Positions 34,529 through 43,290 of a stretch of DNA of 64,000 bases are shown piece by piece; positions within the stretch are counted from its first letter, which is position 1, and the number at the start of each line of letters is the position of its first letter. The stretch comes from Metabacillus sp. FJAT-52054 (GTDB taxonomy: Bacteria > Bacillota > Bacilli > Bacillales > Bacillaceae), in assembly GCF_037201815.1 (NCBI RefSeq), contig NZ_CP147407.1:3914723-3978722 (forward strand), in the 5' to 3' direction. A program made the position numbers and the translations under genes. Below the pieces are notes generated by a model, which was not told where the DNA came from, did no database searches, and saw only the letters and a program-made list of their open reading frames with translations.

Positions 34529-36070
34529 ATGAATCTATTAGCCTTTTCTCTGTTTCTGGCGATTGTTGCCTTAACCTTGATTATTACCTATTCTGCTTCC
34601 AAACGGACAAAGACAACGAGTGATTTCTATACAGCCGATGGATCGCTGACAGGCTGGCAAAACGGTCTTGCCATCGCAGGAGATTACATGTCTGCTGCTT
34701 CGTTTTTAGGAATCGCCGGAATGGTAGCGCTTTCAGGTTTCGATGGATTTTTCTACAGTATCGGATTCCTGGTCGCTTATCTCGTGGTGCTTTACCTTGT
34801 AGCCGAGCCATTAAGAAATCTCGGAAAATACACAATGGCAGACATGATTGCCGCCCGCTTTGATGATAAAAAAGTTAGGGGTGTAGCTGCGCTCAATACG
34901 ATATCGATTTCTATTTTCTATATGATTGCACAGCTTGTAGGAGCTGGGGCCTTGATTAAACTGCTTTTAGGAATCGACTACATATGGTCTGTATTAATTG
35001 TAGGAACCTTAATGACCGTGTATGTTGTGTTCGGAGGAATGACTGCTACGAGCTGGGTGCAGATTGTAAAAGCACTTCTCCTGATGATTGGAACCTTTAT
35101 TATTTCAGTGATTGTTTTCGCGAAGTTTGACTTTAATATAATGAATATGTTTGAGGAGATGAAATCTGCTACTCCTCTTGGGGAAGCCTTTTTAAACCCT
35201 GGAAACAAATTCACAAACCCGCTCGACACCATCTCTCTGAATCTCGCATTGGTACTCGGGACAGCCGGGCTTCCTCATATTTTAATCAGGTTCTTCACAG
35301 TAAAGGATGCCATTACTGCGAGAAAATCAGTTGTTTATGCTACGTGGATCATCGGGATCTTTTACGTTATGACCATTTTCCTTGGCTTCGGAGCTGCTGC
35401 TTTTGTAGGCTATGACCGGATTGTAGAAGCGAATGCAGCAGGAAATATGGCTGCGCCGCTGCTTGCTCAAGCCCTTGGGGGAGACTTCCTCTTTGCCTTT
35501 GTATCCGCCGTAGCGTTTGCCACCATTCTCGCTGTAGTGGCCGGACTGGTTCTCTCAGCTGCATCCGCATTCGCTCACGACTTTTACAGTCATATCCTGC
35601 GTAAAGGAAAGGCAACGGAAAAGGAGCAGGTTGTGGCAGCAAGATGGGCATCCATTGGAGTGGCGATTCTATCCATTATCCTTGCGTTATTTGCCCAGAA
35701 AATGAATGTGGCGTTTCTTGTAGCCCTCGCCTTTGCTGTCGCGGCAAGCGCGAACCTGCCAGTGATTCTGCTCACGATCTTCTGGAAGAGATTTAATACG
35801 GCAGGAGCCATTACCGGGATGCTGACCGGCCTATTAAGCTCTCTCATCCTAGTCGCCATCAGTCCGAATTTATGGTCACCGGAAGCAGGAGCGGCCATTT
35901 TTACCGGCACTCCGCTGATCACTCTGACGAATCCGGGAATTATCTCGATCCCTCTAGGGTTCCTTGGCGCTTTCCTGGGGACCGTCATTTCACGCAAAAA
36001 AGAATCGGAGCGGAAATTCGATGAAATTGTCGTAAGGGCGAATACCGGGATTAAAGGAGAGTATAACTAA
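34529..36070 (+). CDS. ywcA: Cation/acetate symporter YwcA (SSS family, ActP-like)
   Basis: A 513-residue SSS-family symporter with about 13 membrane segments: NGLAIAGDYMSAASFLGIAGMVAL in the first unwound helix, FGGMTATSWVQIVKALLL and AAFVGYD blocks typical of the acetate/short-chain-acid (ActP) subgroup. It follows its DUF485 partner as in B. subtilis. GGAGGAT precedes the ATG. It should import acetate or a related monocarboxylate with sodium or protons. Confidence 0.9.
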   Translation: MNLLAFSLFLAIVALTLIITYSASKRTKTTSDFYTADGSLTGWQNGLAIAGDYMSAASFLGIAGMVALSGFDGFFYSIGFLVAYLVVLYLVAEPLRNLGKYTMADMIAARFDDKKVRGVAALNTISISIFYMIAQLVGAGALIKLLLGIDYIWSVLIVGTLMTVYVVFGGMTATSWVQIVKALLLMIGTFIISVIVFAKFDFNIMNMFEEMKSATPLGEAFLNPGNKFTNPLDTISLNLALVLGTAGLPHILIRFFTVKDAITARKSVVYATWIIGIFYVMTIFLGFGAAAFVGYDRIVEANAAGNMAAPLLAQALGGDFLFAFVSAVAFATILAVVAGLVLSAASAFAHDFYSHILRKGKATEKEQVVAARWASIGVAILSIILALFAQKMNVAFLVALAFAVAASANLPVILLTIFWKRFNTAGAITGMLTGLLSSLILVAISPNLWSPEAGAAIFTGTPLITLTNPGIISIPLGFLGAFLGTVISRKKESERKFDEIVVRANTGIKGEYN

Positions 36071-36076
36071 ACGCAA

Positions 36077-36108
36077 GACCCCCCTCAACCAATTTGAGGG
36101 GGGTTCTT
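36077..36108. terminator. Terminator between ywcA and livF
   Basis: CCCCCCTCAA pairs with TTGAGGGGGG around CCAAT, with GAC/GTTC extension; it lies between two convergent stops (36070, 36132). Confidence 0.85.
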
Positions 36109-36131
36109 GAAATTATAGGGCTTGCCTGATT

Positions 36132-36839
36132 CTAATGGCCTCCTAAATAAGCCATTTTCACCTGCTCGCTCGCATTCAGCTCATCCGGATGACCGGAAAT
36201 GACGACTTTCCCTGTCTCCAATACATAAGCCATATTAGCAATAGAGAGGGCCATATTGGCGTTTTGCTCAACAAGCAGGATGGTCGTTCCGCTTTTATTA
36301 ATCTCTTCAATGATCCGGAAAATCGTTTTGACAAGCAATGGCGCGAGACCCATAGAGGGTTCATCAAGAAGAAGGAGTCTGGGGCGGGCCATTAATGCGC
36401 GTCCCATAGCAAGCATTTGCTGCTCTCCTCCGGACAGTGTTCCGGCCTGCTGCTTGAGTCGTTCCTGCAGACGCGGAAACAGGTCATAGACCATGTCAAA
36501 ATCGTCTTTAATTCCCTTTTTATCTTTTCTAAGGTAAGCCCCAAGCTCGAGATTTTCTTCAACGGACATGTTGGCAAAGATCCTTCTGCCTTCAGGAACA
36601 TGGGATATTCCCTGTTTTACGATGGTCTGTGCGGCCTTTCCGTTAATATTCTTTCCTTCAAACTGGACCTCGCCTTTTTTAGCCTTTAAAAGCCCTGAAA
36701 TGGTTTTTAACAGCGTGCTTTTCCCCGCACCGTTTGCTCCGATCAGTGTCACAATCTCTCCCTGGCGGATTTCAAGGGAAACCTCCTTCAGAGCCTGAAT
36801 GTGGCCATAATACACGTTGATTCCTTCTACTTTCAGCAT
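36132..36839 (-). CDS. livF: Branched-chain amino-acid ABC transporter ATP-binding protein LivF
   Basis: A 235-residue ABC ATPase: Walker A GANGAGKST, signature LSGGEQQ, Walker B LLLLDEPSMGLAP, and the short C terminus typical of LivF. It forms the ATPase heterodimer with LivG. Start overlaps the livG stop by one base, so translation is coupled. Last gene of livK-H-M-G-F. Confidence 0.93.
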   Translation of the reverse strand: MLKVEGINVYYGHIQALKEVSLEIRQGEIVTLIGANGAGKSTLLKTISGLLKAKKGEVQFEGKNINGKAAQTIVKQGISHVPEGRRIFANMSVEENLELGAYLRKDKKGIKDDFDMVYDLFPRLQERLKQQAGTLSGGEQQMLAMGRALMARPRLLLLDEPSMGLAPLLVKTIFRIIEEINKSGTTILLVEQNANMALSIANMAYVLETGKVVISGHPDELNASEQVKMAYLGGH

Positions 36840-37618
36840 TATGAAACCTCCTCGCCCAGATAGGCCTCGATGACTTTAGGATTGTTCCGAACTTCTTCCG
36901 GGCTTCCTGATGCAATCATTTGACCATGATCCAGTACGTAAATACGCTCGCAAACTCCCATCACAAGCGGCATATCATGTTCAATTAATAAAACGGTCAG
37001 GTTAAATTCTGTTCGGATAAACCGGATTAGCTCCATTAAATCTCTCGTTTCCTGCGGATTCATTCCGGCAGCCGGCTCATCGAGCAAAAGAAGCTTTGGG
37101 CGGGCTGCAAGGGCTCTGGCAATCTCCAGCCTCCGCTGCTGTCCGTATGGGAGGTTTTTAGCCTTCTCATCCCGATACCCGTCCAATTTAAATATTTTCA
37201 AGAACTCCAGTGCTTTTTCTTCCATTTCCTTCTCGCCGGTGAAATGGCGCGGCAGCCTGAATATGGATTCAGCAATGGAGTGCTTTGATAAAGAATGATA
37301 GGCCACCTTTACGTTATCAATTACAGATAGTTCCCCAAACAGACGGATGTTCTGGAAGGTGCGGCTGATTCCTTTTTTCGTAATTTTATAAGGTGCCAGA
37401 TTTTTCAGCACCTTTCCCTCTAAAGAAATGCTTCCCTCTGTTGGAACATATACACCTGTAAGCAGGTTGAAAAATGTAGTTTTCCCCGCTCCGTTCGGAC
37501 CGATTAAGCCAGCCAGTTCTCCTTCGTGAAGCTCCATATTTACTCCTGACACCGCCTTCAGGCCTCCGAATTGGATGCTCACCGAATCTACCTTAAGCAG
37601 GGGTGTTGTGTTTTTCAT
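36839..37618 (-). CDS. livG: Branched-chain amino-acid ABC transporter ATP-binding protein LivG
   Basis: A 259-residue ABC ATPase: Walker A GPNGAGKTT, signature LPYGQQRRLEIARAL, Walker B LLLLDEPAAGMNPQET, and the LivG-type C-terminal SPEEVRNNPKVIEAYLG helix. The ATG at 37618 has AAGGAGG at ideal spacing and lies 26 bases inside livM. Confidence 0.94.
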   Translation of the reverse strand: MKNTTPLLKVDSVSIQFGGLKAVSGVNMELHEGELAGLIGPNGAGKTTFFNLLTGVYVPTEGSISLEGKVLKNLAPYKITKKGISRTFQNIRLFGELSVIDNVKVAYHSLSKHSIAESIFRLPRHFTGEKEMEEKALEFLKIFKLDGYRDEKAKNLPYGQQRRLEIARALAARPKLLLLDEPAAGMNPQETRDLMELIRFIRTEFNLTVLLIEHDMPLVMGVCERIYVLDHGQMIASGSPEEVRNNPKVIEAYLGEEVS

Positions 37619-38567
37619 CTGTTTGGCCTCCTTGTGCAGGTTTCTGCTTTTTGAAGAAGGATGTAATTTCCTTTGTCCCCATAACTCCTTGCGGACGGTA
37701 GAGCATCATTACAATCAGGACAAGGCTATAAATAATCATCCTTGTTTCCGGATAATCCTGAAGGAAGGTTGATACAATCGTCAGGAGGATTGCGGCAATT
37801 ACCGCCCCCGACATGCTTCCTAAACCGCCAAGTACAACAAAAATTAAAATATCAAAGGATTTCAGAAATCCGAAGTTTGATGGCTGAATAATGTAGAAAT
37901 TATGGGCAAACAATCCCCCTGCGATACCTGCAAAAAATGACCCGATGACAAACGCAACGACTTTGTAATAAGTCGTATTGATCCCCATGGCGTCCGCAGC
38001 CGTTTCATCTTCCCTGATGGAAATACAGGCTCTTCCGTGAGTAGAATTTGTAAAATTGCGGATCACGATAATCGTCAGAAGGAGGCAGCCGAAAATCCAT
38101 GGCCATGTTGTCAAATTGGAAACCTGCATTCCGCTTGCTCCGCCTACATAATCCATGTTCAAGAGCATAATTCTCACAATTTCTCCAAACCCGAGTGTCG
38201 CGATGGCCAAGTAATCGCCCCTTAGCCTAAGAGTCGGAATCCCGATAATTAAACCGGCAACAGCAGCGGCCAGTCCTCCAGCCAGCAGAGCTAAACCGAA
38301 TGGCAGCTGCAAATTCATCGAAAAAATTGCGGATGCATAAGCACCAACTGCGAGGAATCCGGCATGGCCAATGGAAAACTGTCCAGTAATCCCGATAATT
38401 AAGTGCAGGCTGACTGCAAGAATAATATTGATGGCAATGGTGTAGATGGCATTCACGTAAAACGGATTTAATATTCCCCCGGAAATAAGAATTTGAAAGA
38501 GGACAAAACCAGCGAGTGCACTTCCAATAGAAAGCCAAAAACCTAATCTGTTTTTTTGTTTAGCCAT
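37593..38567 (-). CDS. livM: Branched-chain amino-acid ABC transporter permease LivM
   Basis: A 324-residue permease with 9-10 hydrophobic segments and the LivM blocks SLHLIIGITGQFSIGHAGF, GDYLAIATLGFGEIVR and the EAA-like SIREDETAADAMGINTTYYK. A His-containing soluble tail ends KPAQGGQTDEKHN. It pairs with LivH, whose stop is 9 bases upstream. Confidence 0.93.
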   Translation of the reverse strand: MAKQKNRLGFWLSIGSALAGFVLFQILISGGILNPFYVNAIYTIAINIILAVSLHLIIGITGQFSIGHAGFLAVGAYASAIFSMNLQLPFGLALLAGGLAAAVAGLIIGIPTLRLRGDYLAIATLGFGEIVRIMLLNMDYVGGASGMQVSNLTTWPWIFGCLLLTIIVIRNFTNSTHGRACISIREDETAADAMGINTTYYKVVAFVIGSFFAGIAGGLFAHNFYIIQPSNFGFLKSFDILIFVVLGGLGSMSGAVIAAILLTIVSTFLQDYPETRMIIYSLVLIVMMLYRPQGVMGTKEITSFFKKQKPAQGGQTDEKHNTPA

Positions 38568-38576
38568 GGCTCACCC

Positions 38577-39455
38577 CTACACTTTCTCTCTCATATTTTT
38601 CCCGAACAACCCAGATGGACGGAAAATGAGAATGAGAATGAGAACGATAAATGCTACTCCGTCGCGCCAAAGCGAGAATCCCATAGCGCTTACTAAGGAT
38701 TCAATGACTCCAAGGACAAGGCCGCCGACCATCGCTCCGGGAATAATGCCGATCCCCCCCAGAACAGCTGCTACGAATGCCTTAAGCCCGGGAATAATCC
38801 CCATTAATGGTTCAATTTTTATGTAATACACCCCAAAGATGACACCGGCTGCTCCCGCGAGTGCGGAGCCAATGGCAAATGTGGCGGATATTGTATTATC
38901 AACGTTAATCCCCATTAGCTTTGCTGCTTCTGCATCATGGGACACAGCTCGCATCGCTTTGCCGATTTTCGTACGATGCACGATAAATTGAAGCAAAATC
39001 ATCAAAAGAACGGAAATGCCTAAAATAAACAATGATTGCGAGCTTACGCTTAATCCGAACAGTTCAATCGTTTCCTTAGGCAGGACAGTGCCTGGGTATG
39101 CTTCCGGCTGGGCACCGCGGACATAAATCATTCCATATTCAATAAATAACGAAACTCCGATGGCCGTAATCAAGGCAGCGATCCTGGTGGCATTTCGAAG
39201 GGGCTTGTACGCAATTCTTTCGATCATCATCCCGAACAAGGCACAAACTGTCATAGCAAGAATAAGAGCCGGGAAAAATGGAAGCTTCAAAACTGTAATG
39301 GAATAAAAACCGACAAACGCTCCAACCATGAAAACATCACCGTGAGCGAAGTTAATTAATTTTACAATTCCGTAAACCATCGTATAGCCTAACGCGATTA
39401 AAGCGTATATACTGCCAAGCGATATGCCGTTAATCAGCTGCTGGATATATTCCAT
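38577..39455 (-). CDS. livH: Branched-chain amino-acid ABC transporter permease LivH
   Basis: A 292-residue permease of eight or so helices with LINGISLGSIYALIALGYTMVYGIVKLINFAHGD and the coupling loop AVSHDAEAAKLMGINVD. It is the first permease gene; 90 bases with a hairpin separate it from livK. Confidence 0.93.
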   Translation of the reverse strand: MEYIQQLINGISLGSIYALIALGYTMVYGIVKLINFAHGDVFMVGAFVGFYSITVLKLPFFPALILAMTVCALFGMMIERIAYKPLRNATRIAALITAIGVSLFIEYGMIYVRGAQPEAYPGTVLPKETIELFGLSVSSQSLFILGISVLLMILLQFIVHRTKIGKAMRAVSHDAEAAKLMGINVDNTISATFAIGSALAGAAGVIFGVYYIKIEPLMGIIPGLKAFVAAVLGGIGIIPGAMVGGLVLGVIESLVSAMGFSLWRDGVAFIVLILILIFRPSGLFGKNMREKV

Positions 39456-39500
39456 CGCTAACTCTCCTTATCGTGCTTCTTATTTTGTTTGGATAAAAGC

Positions 39501-39530
39501 GAAAAAAGGAAAGGGGGACAGACCCCCGTT
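39501..39530 (-). terminator. Attenuating hairpin between livK and livH
   Basis: On the minus strand AACGGGGG...CCCCCTT forms a compact hairpin followed by TTCCTTTTTT. A leaky terminator or mRNA-stabilising structure here would raise the binding protein over the membrane subunits, as is common in ABC operons. Confidence 0.55.
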
Positions 39531-39545
39531 CCATAAAGGAACTCC

Positions 39546-40715
39546 TTATTCCGGCTCTACGTTTGTTTTAAACTGCTGCTGTCCGTCTTTGTATTCAAGA
39601 ATAGCAGCCGATTTAACCGGATCATGGTTTTTATCCAGCGTCAGTTTTCCGGAGATAAGCGCCAAATCTTTTGTATCTGCCAGCGCCTTTTGAATCTTCA
39701 CAGGATCTGCGCTTCCTGCACGCTTAATAGCATCTGCTAAATAGTAAGCCGTATCATATCCCAGGGCTGCAAAAGCATCAGGGGATTTATCTTTGTATTT
39801 CGCTTTGAATGCATTGACGAATTTCTGAATTTTTTCATCTGGATCTCCAGCTGAGTAGTGATTTGTGATAAATGTATTGTTCAAAGCATCGCCGCCTGCA
39901 ATTTCAGCCAGCTTAGGAGAATCCCAGCCGTCTCCGCCCATAAATGGCACATCAATGCCAAGCTCACGGCCCTGCTTAATGATCAGACCCACTTCCTCGT
40001 AATACCCCGGAAGGAAAACAAAGTCGGGTTTAGATGATTTAATTCTTGTAAGAGTAGCGCGGAAATCCGTATCTTTTGCAATATACGCTTCCTCAATCAC
40101 AATTTTTCCGCCCGCTTTTGTAAAGGACTCTTTAAAAGCAGCAGCCAAACCTTTAGAATAGTCACTGGCAGAATCGATGTATACGGCCGCTGTTTTCGCT
40201 TTCAGCTCATCTGCTGCGAAGTTAGCCGCCACCGTCCCCTGGAATGGGTCGATGAAACATGTTCTGAACGCGTATTCATTAACCTTGCCATCTTTATTTG
40301 TGATTGCCGGGTTCGTGCCGGTCGGCGTAATAAGAGCAACCTTATTTTTCGCAAGAATCTCTACCTGCGCCAGTGTATTTGTACTTGTAGCAGCTCCTAC
40401 TACAGCTGCTACCTTATCCTGGCTCACAAGTTTAAGCGCTCCTGAAGTTGCTTCGGCTGCTTCTGATTTATTATCAACTTTAACAAGCTGCAGTTTTTTC
40501 CCATCAATGCCTTCTTTATTGATTTCTTCCAGCGCAAGCTCCAATCCTTCTGAAACAGATTGCCCATAGGAAGCCACCCCGCCTGAAAGCTCAAGATTCG
40601 CTCCAATCTTAATCGTATCTTCAGCAGAACCTCCTGTCTGCGCACCGCATCCTGCCGCTATTCCAGTTAATAAGGATAAAGATAGAAAAATTCCAGCAAA
40701 TTTTTTCTTGTTCAT
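39546..40715 (-). CDS. livK: Branched-chain amino-acid ABC transporter substrate-binding lipoprotein
   Basis: A 389-residue type I periplasmic-binding-fold lipoprotein: signal with lipobox LTGIAAGC, then KIGANLELSGGVASYGQSVSEGLELAL and the AVVGAATSTNTLA and DFVFLPGYYEE segments of Leu/Ile/Val-binding proteins. It delivers substrate to LivHM. A GGGGGG precedes the ATG. A CodY-like box lies 85 bases upstream. Substrate specificity among branched-chain or other amino acids is inferred from the operon. Confidence 0.92.
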   Translation of the reverse strand: MNKKKFAGIFLSLSLLTGIAAGCGAQTGGSAEDTIKIGANLELSGGVASYGQSVSEGLELALEEINKEGIDGKKLQLVKVDNKSEAAEATSGALKLVSQDKVAAVVGAATSTNTLAQVEILAKNKVALITPTGTNPAITNKDGKVNEYAFRTCFIDPFQGTVAANFAADELKAKTAAVYIDSASDYSKGLAAAFKESFTKAGGKIVIEEAYIAKDTDFRATLTRIKSSKPDFVFLPGYYEEVGLIIKQGRELGIDVPFMGGDGWDSPKLAEIAGGDALNNTFITNHYSAGDPDEKIQKFVNAFKAKYKDKSPDAFAALGYDTAYYLADAIKRAGSADPVKIQKALADTKDLALISGKLTLDKNHDPVKSAAILEYKDGQQQFKTNVEPE

Positions 40716-40799
40716 CAGTCATTGCCCCCCGTTTTTACTTGCTTAGAATGGTAGATTCTTTCCCTCTCTGTTAGTATTTCGAATAATTACAATAAAATT

Positions 40800-40814
40800 A
40801 ATATTCTGAAAATA
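40800..40814. promoter_or_regulatory. CodY box upstream of livK
   Basis: AATATTCTGAAAATA matches the CodY consensus AATTTTCWGAAAATT at 13 of 15 positions. CodY senses isoleucine, leucine, valine and GTP, so it suits this operon. No firm -35/-10 was identified beside it. Confidence 0.65.
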
Positions 40815-40864
40815 TTTTACATAATAGATTCTATTCCGTCTAGTAGTATTGGTCGTCTTTCCTC

Positions 40865-40970
40865 CACTTTATTCCTACAAAATACGACATATTTTTTAGG
40901 TCTTATTGACCGTTTTACACGTATTTTCACTGTTTTTCTACGAATATGACCTATTTTACTGGAAAAACAT
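40865..40970. repeat. Degenerate ~20-bp periodic array upstream of livK
   Basis: (G/C)AC cores followed by T-rich runs start at 40865, 40886, 40908, 40928 and 40948 (spacings 21, 22, 20, 20), with TACGAAATA-like text between them. Weaker than the other arrays, but the period is the same. No gene is evident from 40971 to 41196. Confidence 0.45.
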
Positions 40971-41196
40971 GCTAACAGGAGGCGGTTTTTAGCGCAGAAA
41001 AAGGCAAACAGAACGCTAACTTTCATAAGAGATTCATAGAATCACTTTTGAAATCATATAAGTAAGCCCTCTTCGAGAATCAACAAAACAGAAAAGGAGA
41101 CGATTATAAATGAAGCCATCCTTTTAATATGAGTTAATTTTATAAAGCAAAATGGGCTGCCCAAACAGTCCTGCTGAAAAGAAATGATTAAAATTG

Positions 41197-41234
41197 AAAC
41201 CCCCGGGTAGCTGTGTGTGCATTCCCGGGGGTTT
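41197..41234. terminator. Perfect 11-bp inverted repeat, possible terminator
   Basis: AAACCCCCGGG (41197-41207) and CCCGGGGGTTT (41224-41234). On the minus strand it is followed by TTTCAATTTT, about 100 bases past the DUF3231 stop. It may be that gene's terminator. Confidence 0.55.
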
Positions 41235-41335
41235 ATAAGGCACTTTGAACAAGAATCGATGATTGGAGCGGAAACCAGCCAACACCAATCCAATTTCAAA
41301 AAGAGAAAGGAGCTTCTCCGGACAATCCCTTATTC

Positions 41336-42319
41336 CTATATCCTTCTTTGAGCATGAGGGGGCTGTTCGAGCCATCCCCGGTCGATCATAAGCTTTGCTC
41401 CCTCTTCCACAAACAGCAGAATATCTTTCATGAGAAGCATGTAATGCATACTGACGTCTCTTCTCATTGAAGCGGAGAGAGACCTTCCCAAAAGCCATAT
41501 TGCAGTTGAGGTAGAGGTGGTAATCATAAACATGTTAAGTTTGTCAGAAAACGGATTGACCGTTGTATCCGTCACCTCTAATGAAACAGGCAGCGTTCCT
41601 AAATGGCCTTCTTCTTTGAGCAAATCATTAAAGGTATCGATTTGTTTTTGGGCAAGCTTCCGCCCTTTTACAAAAAACTCCTTCACATCGTGATCCTTGC
41701 ACGTTTGAATGAGGCCGATCAAATGAATCATTCCAATGTAATTCCGCTCAATAATGAAAAATGCCTCACCTAATTCAAAAGCGTTTAAAGGCCGCTCCTT
41801 CAGCCAACCGTTCATAAACGAATTTTTTTGAACTAACTCAGCCCGTTCAGGATACGGAATTTTGGGAGGGCGGTCATAAATTCCTTTTGAGAGCATCAAG
41901 TCTACCGCTTTCCTGTAAATCTTTGTGGCAGCTTCTTTTGTTTGTTCAAAGAAATCAAGCAAATCCTTCCGGGCCACTGTAATAAATGAATACGCATACC
42001 CCATCATTCCAAGCTGGCTGACACGGTATACATAGCTGAGGGCATATAGATCCGTAAACAGAGGAGGTGCTTGTTCATCCAGATCTCCCTCACCAAAACC
42101 AAATGGAATGGGAAAATTCTCTTCTTTGAACGTTTTTTTCAATTGATTGATTGAGGAAACTGACAAATCATAAGCTTCCTGCACGATTGGTTTTATCTGT
42201 TCATCCTCCATGTAAATGAGGAAATGCTTGAGAAAACAGGAAGAGGCAGTCTCCTGCATATAGGCTGTCCACAGAGCAGAAATTTCCGGAGTGGTTAAAT
42301 TGATATTATGCTGGACCAA
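41336..42319 (-). CDS. DUF3231 family protein
   Basis: A 327-residue protein of two similar helical halves (about 8-165 and 175-325), each with an SCFLKHFL/QTCKDHDVKEF-like pattern of DUF3231, a Bacillaceae family with ferritin-like helical bundles and unknown function, often spore-linked. The start is TTG at 42319 with GGAGGT nine bases upstream. No operon partner. Confidence 0.82.
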   Translation of the reverse strand: MVQHNINLTTPEISALWTAYMQETASSCFLKHFLIYMEDEQIKPIVQEAYDLSVSSINQLKKTFKEENFPIPFGFGEGDLDEQAPPLFTDLYALSYVYRVSQLGMMGYAYSFITVARKDLLDFFEQTKEAATKIYRKAVDLMLSKGIYDRPPKIPYPERAELVQKNSFMNGWLKERPLNAFELGEAFFIIERNYIGMIHLIGLIQTCKDHDVKEFFVKGRKLAQKQIDTFNDLLKEEGHLGTLPVSLEVTDTTVNPFSDKLNMFMITTSTSTAIWLLGRSLSASMRRDVSMHYMLLMKDILLFVEEGAKLMIDRGWLEQPPHAQRRI

Positions 42320-42454
42320 ACGAATGTACCTCCACCCATTTTTTTCTTACTATGTGCAAAAGGTCCTTTTTTATTCATTAGACAAAGTGTTTGTTCTGGA
42401 TATCATTTTCATCATTGTTTAGAATTTCACTTATAAACGAAGGAGGAATGAGAG

Positions 42455-43072
42455 TTGAAGATAACCGTATTTGGAGCAAGCGGAGGAACCGGAAAAGAAT
42501 TTGTGCGGCAGGCGGCAGAACAGGGACATGAAATTAAAGCATTCGTCAGAACTCCTTCCAAATTTCCCTTTCAGCAAACACCGAATGTAACGATGATTGT
42601 TGGAGATGCATTGCAGTTTTCCGCTGTTATGGAAGCCGTTAGCGGCAGTGATGCGGTTGTATCCTGTCTTGGTGCGGATGGCTTGGGGAAAACCACTGTA
42701 CTTTCAGAAATGACCGGTCATATTATCAGGGCAATGCAACAGAATGGAGTAAAACGCCTGGGGTACGTGGCATCGGCTGGAATACATCGGGAAATTCCCG
42801 GTTTAAGAGGAAAAATGGCTGCCATGGTTCTTCGAAATGTTCTGGACGATCACCTTAGAGCTGCTGAGCTCATGAAAGAGTCGGATCTAGAATGGACGAT
42901 AGCCCGTCCGATGCGATTGATGGACGAACCGCTTACCGGAACCTACCGCACATCTATGGACAGCGTGCCGAAAGACGGCCAAAAAATCAGCCGGGCGGAT
43001 GTCGCTCATTTCATCCTCTCCTCAATTGATAATGGTACCCACATTCGGGAATCAGCAGGGCTCGCATATTAA
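42455..43072 (+). CDS. NAD(P)-binding SDR protein, NmrA/YwnB-like
   Basis: A 205-residue Rossmann protein with FGASGGTGKEFVRQA at 5-19, a SGSDAVVSCLGADG segment and VKRLGYVASAGI. It resembles B. subtilis YwnB and the flavin/biliverdin reductase-like atypical SDRs; the substrate is unknown. TTG start behind AAGGAGGA. Single gene with a short gap to the small gene on the other strand. Confidence 0.82.
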   Translation: MKITVFGASGGTGKEFVRQAAEQGHEIKAFVRTPSKFPFQQTPNVTMIVGDALQFSAVMEAVSGSDAVVSCLGADGLGKTTVLSEMTGHIIRAMQQNGVKRLGYVASAGIHREIPGLRGKMAAMVLRNVLDDHLRAAELMKESDLEWTIARPMRLMDEPLTGTYRTSMDSVPKDGQKISRADVAHFILSSIDNGTHIRESAGLAY

Positions 43073-43095
43073 AACGGGAATGTTTCACATGGAAC

Positions 43096-43127
43096 AAAAA
43101 AAAGAAGCGTCTTATCGAACGCTTCTT
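43096..43127 (-). terminator. Terminator of the 31-residue gene
   Basis: AAGAAGCGT (43102-43110) pairs with ACGCTTCTT (43119-43127); the A run at 43096-43103 gives T8 on the minus strand. The gene's stop codon lies in the loop. It may also serve the convergent gene ending at 43072. Confidence 0.85.
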
Positions 43128-43207
43128 CTACGTTTATTCATCATTTTCTTTACAATCGGGTAGATAATGGGGGCCCATTTCATTACTCGTCTAATTAGTT
43201 TACCCAT
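43112..43207 (-). CDS. 31-residue basic small protein
   Basis: Reads MGKLIRRVMKWAPIIYPIVK and ends in KMMNKRRRSVR. GAGGAGGG sits 7 bases before the ATG and a strong terminator overlaps the stop, so it looks like a real gene. A short hydrophobic WAPIIYPIV stretch between two strongly basic ends suggests an amphipathic membrane-associated peptide. I do not recognise a named family, although similar short MGK-x-WxPIIYPIV peptides seem familiar from bacilli. Confidence 0.65.
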   Translation of the reverse strand: MGKLIRRVMKWAPIIYPIVKKMMNKRRRSVR

Positions 43208-43290
43208 GTGGATCCCTCCTCATTTATCTATACCATTCCCAACTGCCCTTCTCTATAAACTTATGTGTAAATTTCATTATTTGCAAAGCC

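Noticed and set aside
34978-35997. Minus-strand frames inside ywcA
   Set aside because: Shadows of a hydrophobic coding sequence; no start signals or recognisable domains.
40716-40860. T-box or riboswitch in the livK leader
   Set aside because: No T-box sequence, specifier loop or terminator/antiterminator pair; the CodY box explains regulation.
40817-41026. 69-codon minus-strand frame upstream of livK
   Set aside because: Very basic, T-rich translation of the degenerate array with no start signal.
41111-41128. Five-codon frame MKPSF behind AAAAGGAG
   Set aside because: A good ribosome-binding site but no downstream gene on that strand for it to control; probably chance.
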